Part shown: positions 15,589 to 23,226 of the stretch, one piece after another
How positions within the stretch are numbered: the stretch's first letter is position 1
Layout of the letters: every line of letters begins with the position of its first letter
Source of the DNA: Spirochaetales bacterium
Lineage (GTDB): Bacteria; Spirochaetota; Spirochaetia; JAGLYY01
Reading direction: 5' to 3'
NCBI GenBank assembly: GCA_023131935.1
Contig: JAGLYY010000134.1
Span: 1 to 23,226 of the forward strand
DNA: 23,226 nucleotides
Program-made: the position numbers and the translations under genes
The notes under the pieces: model-generated
Seen by the model: the letters and a program-made list of their open reading frames with translations, nothing else
What the model was told of the DNA's origin: nothing
The model's database searches: none

Positions 15589-17856
15589 ATGAAGATCCGA
15601 ACAAAGCTTACTATTCCTTCTGTTATCCTGCTAATAATTCTCGGTGGCGTAGCAATTTTCATGACATTTCAATCTATGAGCAAACTCCAGATACGTCAGT
15701 TAGAAACAGTAAGCGCTCAAATAGAACTTTCCATAAACCAGTTGAGTACTCAGAGTGTATCATCGGTTCACAAGCAGATTGATTTCATCGGACAAAAAGC
15801 CCTCTCTCTTGCCTCGTTATTCGCCCGTGAACCGGAAGTTGTAGAAGCCTACAAGATAGCGTTGACAGGGGATATTGGCGATCCTGAATCTCCCCAATCC
15901 CAGAGGGCACGGGACATCCTGCGTCAGAAATTTGCACCTATTATTGATGGGTATCTGGAAAATACCGGAGAATCTCTTCTCAAACTTCACTTTCACCTGC
16001 CCAACGGACGAAGTCTCGTCCGTCTCTGGAGGGAGGGCTACCAGACGACCATCGATGGGGTAAAAGTTGATATTTCAGATGATATTTCACCCTTTCGTCA
16101 AACAGTAATAGAAGTGAATACCTCTCCCTATACCCCGATTACCGGTATCGAGATCGGGCGGGGCGGCTTTGTTATTAGGGGTCTTTCCCCGATTACTACC
16201 GCCGGCGGGCGACATCTCGGTTCAAATGAAGTACTATTTGCCTTCTCACAAATTATCAAGATGGAACAAGAAGATGAAGGGAAGGTCTGGTATTCTGCAT
16301 TTATGGACGCGGATAAGCTGCCGATAGCAAAATCCCTCCAGGACCCGGAGAAATTCCCCGTTTTTGAAAACACTTATGTTCTGACAGACTTTACGGACCA
16401 GGAGCTAACGGATCTGCTGATTACCAGAGAAATTCTTGACGAGGGCCATAAGAATCTATTCTGTATAAAAAAGGAGAACTACCTTATTACAAGCTTCCCG
16501 ATTCACGATTATTCGGGGAATCCTGTCGGGGTGATGACCATCATTCACGATATCTCAAGGCAAAATGCTACTCTCTCATCAATCGAAGCAGAAATTGCGA
16601 AAACAAAAAACTCTTTCATGATCCAGATGGCTATTACCCTCGGTCTGATCACCCTCATTGCGGTATTTATTAATACCGTTTCCAGCAGACTCATCACTAA
16701 ACCGCTGGCAGCGGTGGAAAAGACACTAAAGGATATCGCCACCGGAGGAGGAGACCTGACGAAGGAACTGAAGGCCCTGTCCTCCGACGAAGTTGGCGTT
16801 CTATCCAACGCTTTTAATACCTTTCTATCAAAGCTCCGGAACATGGTCAGTAAGATTAAGAAAACAACAGAAAGCACTATTACCATAAAAGAATCTCTCG
16901 GATCCACAACAGAAGAAACGGCAGCATCCCTCACTCAGATATCTGCAAATATCAAAAGTGCAAAATCACTAATTTCCACCCTCGACGAAAACATCAATAC
17001 CACCTCGTCCGCTGCAAATCAGATACAAGCGCATATTCAGGATATGGACATTCAAATTAATGAACAATCAAGTGCGGTGGAACAGTCCAGCGCTTCTGTT
17101 CATGAGATGGTTGCCTCTCTCAGTAATGTTGCTTCAATTACCCAAACGAAGCAGAACGCTACAAAACTCCTTGTTAGACGGACCGAAGATGGCGGCAAGA
17201 TCCTGTCGGAAACAACCAACGCGGTTCAGAAAATCCATGAAAACCTCGACAGCATATCAGAAATGGTCAAAGTGATTAATAACGTAGCAGAACAGACTAA
17301 TCTTCTTGCAATGAATGCTGCAATCGAAGCCGCACATGCCGGAGACGCAGGACGCGGTTTTTCCGTTGTTGCTGATGAGATCAGAAAACTGGCTGAGGAT
17401 GTATCGAAAAACGCTAAAGAAATTTCCGTAGAACTGAATACTATTATTGGGGGGATTGAAACTGCAGCCTCTTCAAGCCTTTCCACTAATAAAGCCTTCA
17501 CCGAAATTCGGGAAGAAGTAGAAAGTGTGTACCGGGCATTTGAGGAAATATCCTTATCCACTTCAGAATTATCCAATGGTGGCGAACAGATAATCAAAGC
17601 AATGGATTTACTCAACCAGATAACCCAGAAGGTTCGTGACAGTTCTACTGAAATGACAACAGACGCGAATCAGATGGCTGGCGCAATGGAGACAGTAAAA
17701 CGGATTTCAACAGAAGTAAACGGGGCAATGGATGAAGTCACCACCGGCACACTGGAGATAAGCAAAGCAATGGATCAGGTGACAGCTTTGACGGTTAATC
17801 TTTCTGATACCTCCACCGAACTGGAGGAAGAGGTAAATCGTTTCATTATTGATTGA
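15589..17856 (+). CDS. Methyl-accepting chemotaxis protein with double-Cache sensor
   Basis: A 755-residue chemoreceptor. Span 1 is about residues 7-27, followed by a large periplasmic double-Cache-like sensor about 30-340 (LLKLHFHLPNGRSLVRLW at 130-147 is typical of the dCache_3 kind), span 2 about 343-363, HAMP about 362-418, then the cytoplasmic signalling coiled coil about 430-745. The conserved hairpin tip EQTNLLAMNAAIEAAHAGD (568-586) followed by GRGFSVVADEIRKLA (588-602) binds CheA and CheW. There is no C-terminal CheR/CheB tethering pentapeptide. The ATG has only AAGG about 10 nt upstream. It is transcribed away from the histidine kinase gene. The ligand is unknown. Confidence 0.95.
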   Translation: MKIRTKLTIPSVILLIILGGVAIFMTFQSMSKLQIRQLETVSAQIELSINQLSTQSVSSVHKQIDFIGQKALSLASLFAREPEVVEAYKIALTGDIGDPESPQSQRARDILRQKFAPIIDGYLENTGESLLKLHFHLPNGRSLVRLWREGYQTTIDGVKVDISDDISPFRQTVIEVNTSPYTPITGIEIGRGGFVIRGLSPITTAGGRHLGSNEVLFAFSQIIKMEQEDEGKVWYSAFMDADKLPIAKSLQDPEKFPVFENTYVLTDFTDQELTDLLITREILDEGHKNLFCIKKENYLITSFPIHDYSGNPVGVMTIIHDISRQNATLSSIEAEIAKTKNSFMIQMAITLGLITLIAVFINTVSSRLITKPLAAVEKTLKDIATGGGDLTKELKALSSDEVGVLSNAFNTFLSKLRNMVSKIKKTTESTITIKESLGSTTEETAASLTQISANIKSAKSLISTLDENINTTSSAANQIQAHIQDMDIQINEQSSAVEQSSASVHEMVASLSNVASITQTKQNATKLLVRRTEDGGKILSETTNAVQKIHENLDSISEMVKVINNVAEQTNLLAMNAAIEAAHAGDAGRGFSVVADEIRKLAEDVSKNAKEISVELNTIIGGIETAASSSLSTNKAFTEIREEVESVYRAFEEISLSTSELSNGGEQIIKAMDLLNQITQKVRDSSTEMTTDANQMAGAMETVKRISTEVNGAMDEVTTGTLEISKAMDQVTALTVNLSDTSTELEEEVNRFIID

Positions 17857-18005
17857 GTTGCCTACTCCACAGTAACACTCTCAGCAAGATTCCGGGCGAG
17901 GGCGTTCCAAAATGCTTGCCAGGTCAGAATCTTTAACCTATAGTCACACAGGAATAGAAGTGGGTATTTGCTATGGGTAGTCGCTACTATAATGGGAGAT
18001 AAAAT

Positions 18006-18542
18006 ATGAAAAAATATTTCACCTTTATTTTTTTCCTTTTACCGGCTTTATCGCTCTTATCCCAGGATCAGGCTGGAATTATTTATGGCAACGATTTTGC
18101 ATACACTGTGATAGCACCGGATAATTGGATTTTAGATGATGAAACATGGGCAAATAATGGTATTCATGGACTATTTTACCCTGAAGAATATACGTCATTT
18201 AGTGTTAGAAATCCATTTATTTACATTAACCAAATTTCTAAAATGAGAGAGGATGTTGCTACATTAGAGCAATGGATTGAAAAAGATTTTAAAAAGACCA
18301 GCCAAAGAGAATCAGAAGTCACAAAAAAGGTCATTGGCATAAAAAACTATGGTAACAGAGATTTTTTTCTGGTCGAATATAATAAACTGAACACAAATTT
18401 CTTTGAACTTATTGCTTACCATGAGTATATGGATAAAATATTCTTCATAGTTCTTGTAACCCAATCTGAAAGGGAAAGAGCCATATTATCATTGAAGCTA
18501 GAACAGTTGCTTACAACCTTTGCAGTAATGGATCGGGAATGA
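18006..18542 (+). CDS. Small exported protein of unknown function
   Basis: A 178-residue protein with a signal peptide (MKKYFTFIFFLLPALSLLSQ; basic start, hydrophobic core, no lipobox Cys). The mature part has NDFAYTVIAPDNWILDDE, several aromatic-rich strands and ERAILSLKLEQLLTTF at the end, reminiscent of small periplasmic proteins with a PsbP/Mog1-like fold, but this is weak and I do not assign a family. GGGAG lies 7 nt before the ATG. The DNA is A+T-rich, unlike the chemoreceptor before it, and marks the start of the compositionally distinct block. It is 149 nt from the methyltransferase gene, so it need not belong to that operon. Confidence 0.65.
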   Translation: MKKYFTFIFFLLPALSLLSQDQAGIIYGNDFAYTVIAPDNWILDDETWANNGIHGLFYPEEYTSFSVRNPFIYINQISKMREDVATLEQWIEKDFKKTSQRESEVTKKVIGIKNYGNRDFFLVEYNKLNTNFFELIAYHEYMDKIFFIVLVTQSERERAILSLKLEQLLTTFAVMDRE

Positions 18543-18676
18543 TTGTTGCTCTCAACAGAGCATATGTGCGTGTAACTACGGCAAAATGAGCACTGCAAAA
18601 GGTTATTGATTTGGGATAAGAGAAGTGCAAAGTTTGCTATTGATGTAAATGTGTTCCATTTTTTACAAGATGCATA

Positions 18677-18682
18677 TATAAT
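18677..18682 (+). promoter_or_regulatory. TATAAT box just before the methyltransferase gene
   Basis: A perfect TATAAT ends 9 nt before ATG 18692, so a transcript from it would be almost leaderless, and no ribosome-binding site is seen before the ATG. No convincing -35 lies 16-18 bp upstream. It may be chance in A/T-rich DNA. Confidence 0.3.
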
Positions 18683-18691
18683 TCTAATACC

Positions 18692-20083
18692 ATGATTAAT
18701 GATAAAGAACATCAGATATTATGTAATGCTGACGAACATATACTTGATGAAATTCGGAAACGAATGTATAATGGTGAAAATATATGGTCTTTACCAAAAA
18801 GAAATCGGCATGATAGTGGCCATGCCTTGTTCCAATACCCGGCAATGATGGTTCCGGAAGTACAACGCACCTTGGTTGATATTGTAAAAACATCTCAGCC
18901 AGTGATACACACATTGATTGATCCCTATGTCGGTGCAGGTACCAATATTACAGCAGGGATGCATAATGGTCTAAATGCATATGGTCAGGATATCAATCCT
19001 TTAGCTGTATTGGTAGCAAAAGTGCGTTCAGGTCCTTTTTACATTGAAGCATTAAAAGAACGCACAAAATATGTAATTGAGACGGCAAATTTAGATCAAA
19101 GCACAAAGATTGCCATTGAGTACCCAAATAGACAAAAGTGGTTTAGAAACGATGTCGCGTTAGAGCTTTCTAAATTGAAGCGTGCAATAGAACAAGATGA
19201 CAAAATTTGGGCACGCCGTTTCATGTGGGTAACTTTAGCGGAGACTATTCGATTAACATGTAATGATCGAACTACAACCTATAAATTACACGCACGCCCA
19301 CAATATGAAATTGAAGATAGGACAGTGTCACCTCTAGCAACCTTTACCAAACTGATAAGCAATAATTTGCAGGATTTAGCTGCATATAAATGTGAACTCA
19401 CAAAAAAAGGGTATATAAATAGAGGACGGTTTAACGGAAAAGTAATTGTTTCAATTGGTGATACAACCTTGAATCTTAATAATCTCCGTAGTCAAGGTCC
19501 TAAATATTTTGATTTGCTGGTAACTTCACCACCGTATGGAGATAATAAAACCACAATCACATATGGGCAGCACTCCTATTTACCTTTACAATGGATTAAT
19601 CTCCGAGATATTGATCAACAAGTTGATAAAACCTGTTTAAGTACTACATTATCAATCGATACCAACAGCATCGGTGGTAAACGTTCACGGAATCTTGAGA
19701 CTCAAATAGATAGATTACGACAATTATCTCAGAGTCTTGCCAATACTTTTGATAAATTGGAAGATAAGCCTATTGATCGTAAAGCTCGTGTTGCTTCATT
19801 TTATGATGATTTCATTAAATCATTAGACAACGTTGTCGCAGTCCTCAAAAAAAATGCTTACATGATTTTCATCATCGGGAATCGAAGCGTAGGAGGGGTT
19901 GAAATTCCAAATCATCAAATTCTATGTGAACTACTTGAAACTCGAAACGCAATACAGGTCACGCAGTTTGAACGTCAAATTCATCACAAAAGGATGCCCC
20001 ATCGCAATAATAATTCACTAATGATGCGAACTGAGAAAATTCTAATCTTTCGAAAGACAACTGCACAGGGAGAGATACCTTGA
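18692..20083 (+). CDS. DNA amino-methyltransferase (N6-adenine or N4-cytosine type)
   Basis: A 463-residue protein. Residues 44-63 (HALFQYPAMMVPEVQRTLVD) precede the S-adenosylmethionine-binding motif I DPYVGAGTN (77-85) and the strand GLNAYGQDINPLA (93-105). The catalytic motif IV is TSPPYG (278-283), the SPPY form used for methylating exocyclic amino groups of adenine or cytosine in DNA. A later IFIIGNRSVGG (392-402) and the C-terminal EKILIFRK are also typical of this methylase type. The motif order is I then IV with about 190 residues between, which may hold target recognition. No nuclease domain is visible. The stop overlaps the next gene by TTGA, so it is coupled to the GHKL protein. 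It could be a modification enzyme of a restriction-like system or a standalone DNA or RNA methylase. Confidence 0.82.
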   Translation: MINDKEHQILCNADEHILDEIRKRMYNGENIWSLPKRNRHDSGHALFQYPAMMVPEVQRTLVDIVKTSQPVIHTLIDPYVGAGTNITAGMHNGLNAYGQDINPLAVLVAKVRSGPFYIEALKERTKYVIETANLDQSTKIAIEYPNRQKWFRNDVALELSKLKRAIEQDDKIWARRFMWVTLAETIRLTCNDRTTTYKLHARPQYEIEDRTVSPLATFTKLISNNLQDLAAYKCELTKKGYINRGRFNGKVIVSIGDTTLNLNNLRSQGPKYFDLLVTSPPYGDNKTTITYGQHSYLPLQWINLRDIDQQVDKTCLSTTLSIDTNSIGGKRSRNLETQIDRLRQLSQSLANTFDKLEDKPIDRKARVASFYDDFIKSLDNVVAVLKKNAYMIFIIGNRSVGGVEIPNHQILCELLETRNAIQVTQFERQIHHKRMPHRNNNSLMMRTEKILIFRKTTAQGEIP

Positions 20084-22614
20084 CCCAGGAGAAACCTCAC
20101 TTTGAAATTAGTGCATCTGTCGTAAAACAATTGGGTGAAGATTTGATCACAGATGAAGTTACTGCTCTGATCGAGTTGGTCAAGAACGCTTACGATGCTG
20201 ATGCTAGTTATGCCAATATAGAAGTCAACACAACCGATAACCCACCTGATGAAAGTCTTTATTTCACCCAAGAGAATAAGTGTAAGACCCAACCTGGCTA
20301 CATATCGATTGAGGATGATGGTATTGGAATGGGGAGGTCCGAAATAGAGAAAGGTTGGCTGACAATTTCTTTATCCCCTAAACGAAAGATGAAGGATGAA
20401 GGTCGTGTAACCCTTAAAAAGCATCGAACACCATTAGGTGATAAAGGATTGGGACGGTTAAGCACTCAAAGGCTGGGACGACGGCTAGAGATGTTAACAA
20501 GCTGCGAAGATTTAGGGGGAACAGAGAGAAATAAAAATGATTATAAATTTGAATATCACGTTGCTTTTGACTGGAGTGATTTTACTGAAGACCGTACTCT
20601 GACTGCTGTTCCTTTGTATTTTGGAACTAAAGAGCCTCATAGAAAAGGAACCAAATTGATCATCTCTAGGTTAAGTAATCGAGAAGTTTGGCAAGGTGAG
20701 AATCAAGATAAGTTAGTTGGCAAACTATCTCAATTGTTATTTTCTTTTGGAGAAGCTCGTCTTTTTAACGTATTCTTGAAGATCGATGGGAAACGTGTCC
20801 AATTTGATACCTTAACTGACAAGATTAGGGATATTGCACTTGGTAGGTTTAACTTTGAATTTGATGGTAAAAAAATAAAACTAAAAGGCAGAATTCGTTT
20901 ATCAAAGTTACGAGGTAATACAACAGAAAGTAAGTTAGCTTATGATCAGTTTTTAGAGCCGGACCAGGGTAAAGATTTTTTTGCGTATTTAACAAATCCA
21001 AATAACAAATATTTGATGTCAAATATAGAATATCTTGGAAAGAATGGGCGGTTCATATCTTTTCACAGTAACGTAGAATTACAATCATTATCTCCTGCAT
21101 TGGCTAATGGTAAAATTGCATATCCAGGGAGCTTTAAAGGAGAAATTGATGACTTTGCTATTCGTGGGATTGATTTGGACCCATTAGAAGATGTTTTTAG
21201 TAAGACAGCAGAGTATAGTGAATTTGTGAAGAGTCAGGCTGGTATTCGAGTCTTTAGAGATGGTTTCGGTATCCGACCATTTGGATTCGACGGAGATGAT
21301 TGGCTTGGCCTGGGTAAAGCACAAACTACCGGACGTTCGTTTTATGGTTTGCGTCCACAAAACACTCTGGGCTTTGTTGCACTGACAGCCAAAGAAAATG
21401 CTTCTCTGATAGAGACAACAAGCCGAGAAGGATTTGTTGGCAATCCTCATTCTCATAATTTTTTCAGAATAATGGAGCATGTGGCTAAAACTATCAATGA
21501 GGACTTATATCAAAACCTACGCCGAAGTTTCAATGAATATCGTAAGAAAAAATCAGAATCTGTCGCAGAAATCATGCGCCCAGATGCTCCATTCGAAGAA
21601 ATGCGTTCTATTTCAAAGGACACATTAGAATTGGAGAGTCGAGTTCAGAAATTAGAACCCAAATTAATGTCTGTAAGTAGTCAAGTATCTACGGTCATTG
21701 AAAATAATAAAAACGAACCATTGTTTTCTACTAGCGATGAACGCCAAATGACCCCCCTCCTTGATGAATTGAACAGTACGTTAGGACAAGTAAGGGAAAT
21801 GTTGAACCAGATCAAGATGTTGCTACCTCAGGCAAAAAAACTAGGCGCTGTTGCAGATAGTTTGCAGCCGCGAATAGAAATTCTTGAAACACAATTGGCT
21901 GAGTTTTCAGAGTTGGCCGGACTTGGACTTACGGCTGAAGCACTTTCACATGAAATACATACTATCGCTCAACGTTTGGCAGAGCGAACAAATGCGATTA
22001 CTCAGTTTTTGAAAAAAGACCACATTGTAAACTCTGAAATTATTTCCTATACCGAGTATATTCAAACCTCAATATCTGCTTTAAGAAAACAACTGAGTCA
22101 CCTTGCTCCTTCACTTCGATACGTTAGAGAGAAAAAGGAAAAGATAAATTTACTTAAATTTTTTACAGAGCAAATAAGTTTTTATCAAACTCGCTTACAA
22201 CAAAATAATATTAGAATGACCGTAAAAGACTCTTCACGCTCATTTGTTGTTAATATAAACAAGGGAAAGCTGACTCAAATCGTGGATAATCTCATTCTAA
22301 ATTCGGAGTACTGGTTGAAACAAGCTGCCGCTCGAAGCGAAGTTCAACAACCTACCATTACCATGACTCTTAGAAATCCGTATATGATTATTGAAGATAA
22401 TGGAATAGGGGTTGACCATTCTATAGAACTAAGTTTATTTCAGCCTTTTGTAACAACGAAACCCAAAAATGTGGGACGTGGGTTGGGTTTATTCATCATC
22501 AGTGAATTGCTTGATTCAAGCGGAGGCAGTATATCTTTGCGTCCGGAACGCAATTCATTTGGACGAAGGTACATCTTTCAAATTGACTTAACCGGAGTAA
22601 TCAATGGGAACTAA
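20080..22614 (+). CDS. Dual GHKL ATPase: MORC/Hsp90-like head fused to a histidine-kinase core
   Basis: An 844-residue soluble protein. N-terminal GHKL module: N-box ALIELVKNAYDADA (29-42, Glu32, Asn36), IEDDGIGM (77-84) and the lid motif GDKGLGRLS (120-128), as in Hsp90, MutL and MORC ATPases. A transducer-like middle region follows to about 460, then helical, coiled-coil-like sequence about 500-610. Next comes a histidine-kinase H-box EALSHEIHTIAQRL (620-633, likely phospho-acceptor His624) and a second GHKL module with N-box DNLILNSEYW (736-745), EDNGIGVD (772-779), FQPFVTTK (787-794) and GRGLGLFI (799-806). No membrane span or signal peptide. Start is TTG at 20080 with GGGAG 7 nt upstream and a 4-nt overlap with the methyltransferase. 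It ends overlapping the receiver-like gene by 11 nt. Activity is inferred from motifs. Confidence 0.85.
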   Translation: MTQEKPHFEISASVVKQLGEDLITDEVTALIELVKNAYDADASYANIEVNTTDNPPDESLYFTQENKCKTQPGYISIEDDGIGMGRSEIEKGWLTISLSPKRKMKDEGRVTLKKHRTPLGDKGLGRLSTQRLGRRLEMLTSCEDLGGTERNKNDYKFEYHVAFDWSDFTEDRTLTAVPLYFGTKEPHRKGTKLIISRLSNREVWQGENQDKLVGKLSQLLFSFGEARLFNVFLKIDGKRVQFDTLTDKIRDIALGRFNFEFDGKKIKLKGRIRLSKLRGNTTESKLAYDQFLEPDQGKDFFAYLTNPNNKYLMSNIEYLGKNGRFISFHSNVELQSLSPALANGKIAYPGSFKGEIDDFAIRGIDLDPLEDVFSKTAEYSEFVKSQAGIRVFRDGFGIRPFGFDGDDWLGLGKAQTTGRSFYGLRPQNTLGFVALTAKENASLIETTSREGFVGNPHSHNFFRIMEHVAKTINEDLYQNLRRSFNEYRKKKSESVAEIMRPDAPFEEMRSISKDTLELESRVQKLEPKLMSVSSQVSTVIENNKNEPLFSTSDERQMTPLLDELNSTLGQVREMLNQIKMLLPQAKKLGAVADSLQPRIEILETQLAEFSELAGLGLTAEALSHEIHTIAQRLAERTNAITQFLKKDHIVNSEIISYTEYIQTSISALRKQLSHLAPSLRYVREKKEKINLLKFFTEQISFYQTRLQQNNIRMTVKDSSRSFVVNINKGKLTQIVDNLILNSEYWLKQAAARSEVQQPTITMTLRNPYMIIEDNGIGVDHSIELSLFQPFVTTKPKNVGRGLGLFIISELLDSSGGSISLRPERNSFGRRYIFQIDLTGVINGN

Positions 22615-23226
22615 ACCTGCTAAAGAGGCCCTTCAAAGTTTATTGAAATCTGGCAATATTAGCCGTGCTGTTTATATTGATGATGTATTTGCTTTCCAAG
22701 GTGAGGTGGATGTCGAACAAGCTCTCGGATGGTTTTCAGAAGCCCTGGCAAAATCTTCAGAAAAAACGCTTGCGTTGGTCACAGTGACGTATCCTGTGCC
22801 TGATGACGACATTTTGCGAACAGAATTTCGAGAAAAATGGAACCACTTAAGCCTGGAAAAAAAGGCAGATGTTGTCAATGGTCTATCGGAAGTTCTTAAT
22901 TCCCAACTAGGCAAAGATAAAGATATGGCTTCCAAACTTAAGCAGTTATTTCCTGTGGAATTTGATTACCGCGAAGTTTCCCCATCAGTCTGGATGAAGC
23001 AAAAAAATCAAATTCTGGCAGATATACCTGAAAATTCGCGTGTTATCTGTCTATTCGACCAGGATTTGTCAGCAGAATCAGGTTTTACAGACAAAGGTTC
23101 GTTGAGTGGCGGCGGATTGCTTAAGGATTTAGTTGATAGCCACGATAAATCGAATCTGTTATGTGGAATTCTGAGCCATACTATTGACTCAATCAAGGCA
23201 GAACATAATTATCGTGAAACCTTTAC
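22604..23226 (+). CDS. Diverged response-receiver-like protein (3' end beyond window)
   Basis: Frame open from ATG 22604 to the edge (207 codons visible). GGAG lies 6 nt upstream, and the start overlaps the kinase-like gene by 11 nt. RAVYIDDVFA (21-30) looks like receiver strand 1 with its acidic pair (Asp26, Asp27). RVICLFDQDL (146-155) looks like strand 3 with a candidate phosphorylated Asp (Asp152 or Asp154), and NLLCGILSHT (184-193) looks like strand 4 with the switch Ser/Thr. The distance from acidic pair to phospho-Asp is about 125 residues, not about 40 as in CheY, so a large insertion (about 30-140, with helical charged sequence) must be present. Being directly coupled to a histidine-kinase-like gene supports a phosphorelay partner. 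The effector domain, if any, lies beyond the window. Confidence 0.6.
   Translation, partial: MGTKPAKEALQSLLKSGNISRAVYIDDVFAFQGEVDVEQALGWFSEALAKSSEKTLALVTVTYPVPDDDILRTEFREKWNHLSLEKKADVVNGLSEVLNSQLGKDKDMASKLKQLFPVEFDYREVSPSVWMKQKNQILADIPENSRVICLFDQDLSAESGFTDKGSLSGGGLLKDLVDSHDKSNLLCGILSHTIDSIKAEHNYRETF

Noticed and set aside
17988..17993. TATAAT before the small exported protein gene
   Set aside because: A start from it would fall inside or after the GGGAG ribosome-binding site, and no -35 fits.
18547..18562. Hairpin TGCTCT-CAAC-AGAGCA after the small exported protein gene
   Set aside because: Only six pairs and no T-run follows, so it is not a convincing terminator.

Overview
The window reads like a chromosomal segment of a diderm, motile heterotroph, most likely a spirochaete. 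The support is moderate and comes from content: a transmembrane chemoreceptor, a small outer-membrane barrel protein, an ammonia-dependent AsnA next to AsnC, a group I biotin ECF transporter, and a large lineage-type protein of unknown function. No rRNA or tRNA is visible to confirm this. Positions 1 to about 17,860 look like ordinary chromosome of moderate to high G+C (for example 39 of 60 bases are G/C at 5041-5100). From about 17,950 to the right edge the DNA is much more A+T-rich (20 of 60 at 20881-20940) and all genes point one way, which suggests an acquired accessory block.

Layout, left to right: the 5' part of a cupin gene on the minus strand; an ABC-2 type exporter (ATPase plus permease) preceded by an unannotated 36-residue membrane peptide frame whose end overlaps the ATPase start; a converging GNAT-like protein; a tightly overlapped bioY-bioM-bioN operon for biotin uptake with a probable BirA operator in front; a YqhD-type iron/zinc alcohol dehydrogenase behind four tandem 13-bp repeats; asnA and asnC, divergent as in enterobacteria, with a dyad between them; a DksA/TraR-family regulator lacking most zinc-binding cysteines; a 443-bp gap holding a good intrinsic terminator that belongs to no recognised gene; a 586-residue protein of unknown function; a small outer-membrane barrel protein; a 994-residue membrane histidine kinase (Cache, three PAS, HisKA_2) with a G9 tract near its start; and a divergent dCache-type methyl-accepting chemotaxis protein.

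The A+T-rich right end begins with a small exported protein and continues with a three-gene operon with 4-nt and 11-nt gene overlaps: a DNA amino-methyltransferase, a soluble protein carrying two different GHKL ATPase modules (an N-terminal MORC/Hsp90/MutL-like one and a C-terminal histidine-kinase-like one with its own H-box), and a receiver-like protein cut by the window edge. I read this as a possible host-defence or restriction-like system in which a DNA-modification enzyme is coupled to a GHKL machine that signals by phosphorelay to a dedicated partner. This is the part of the window most likely to be undescribed.
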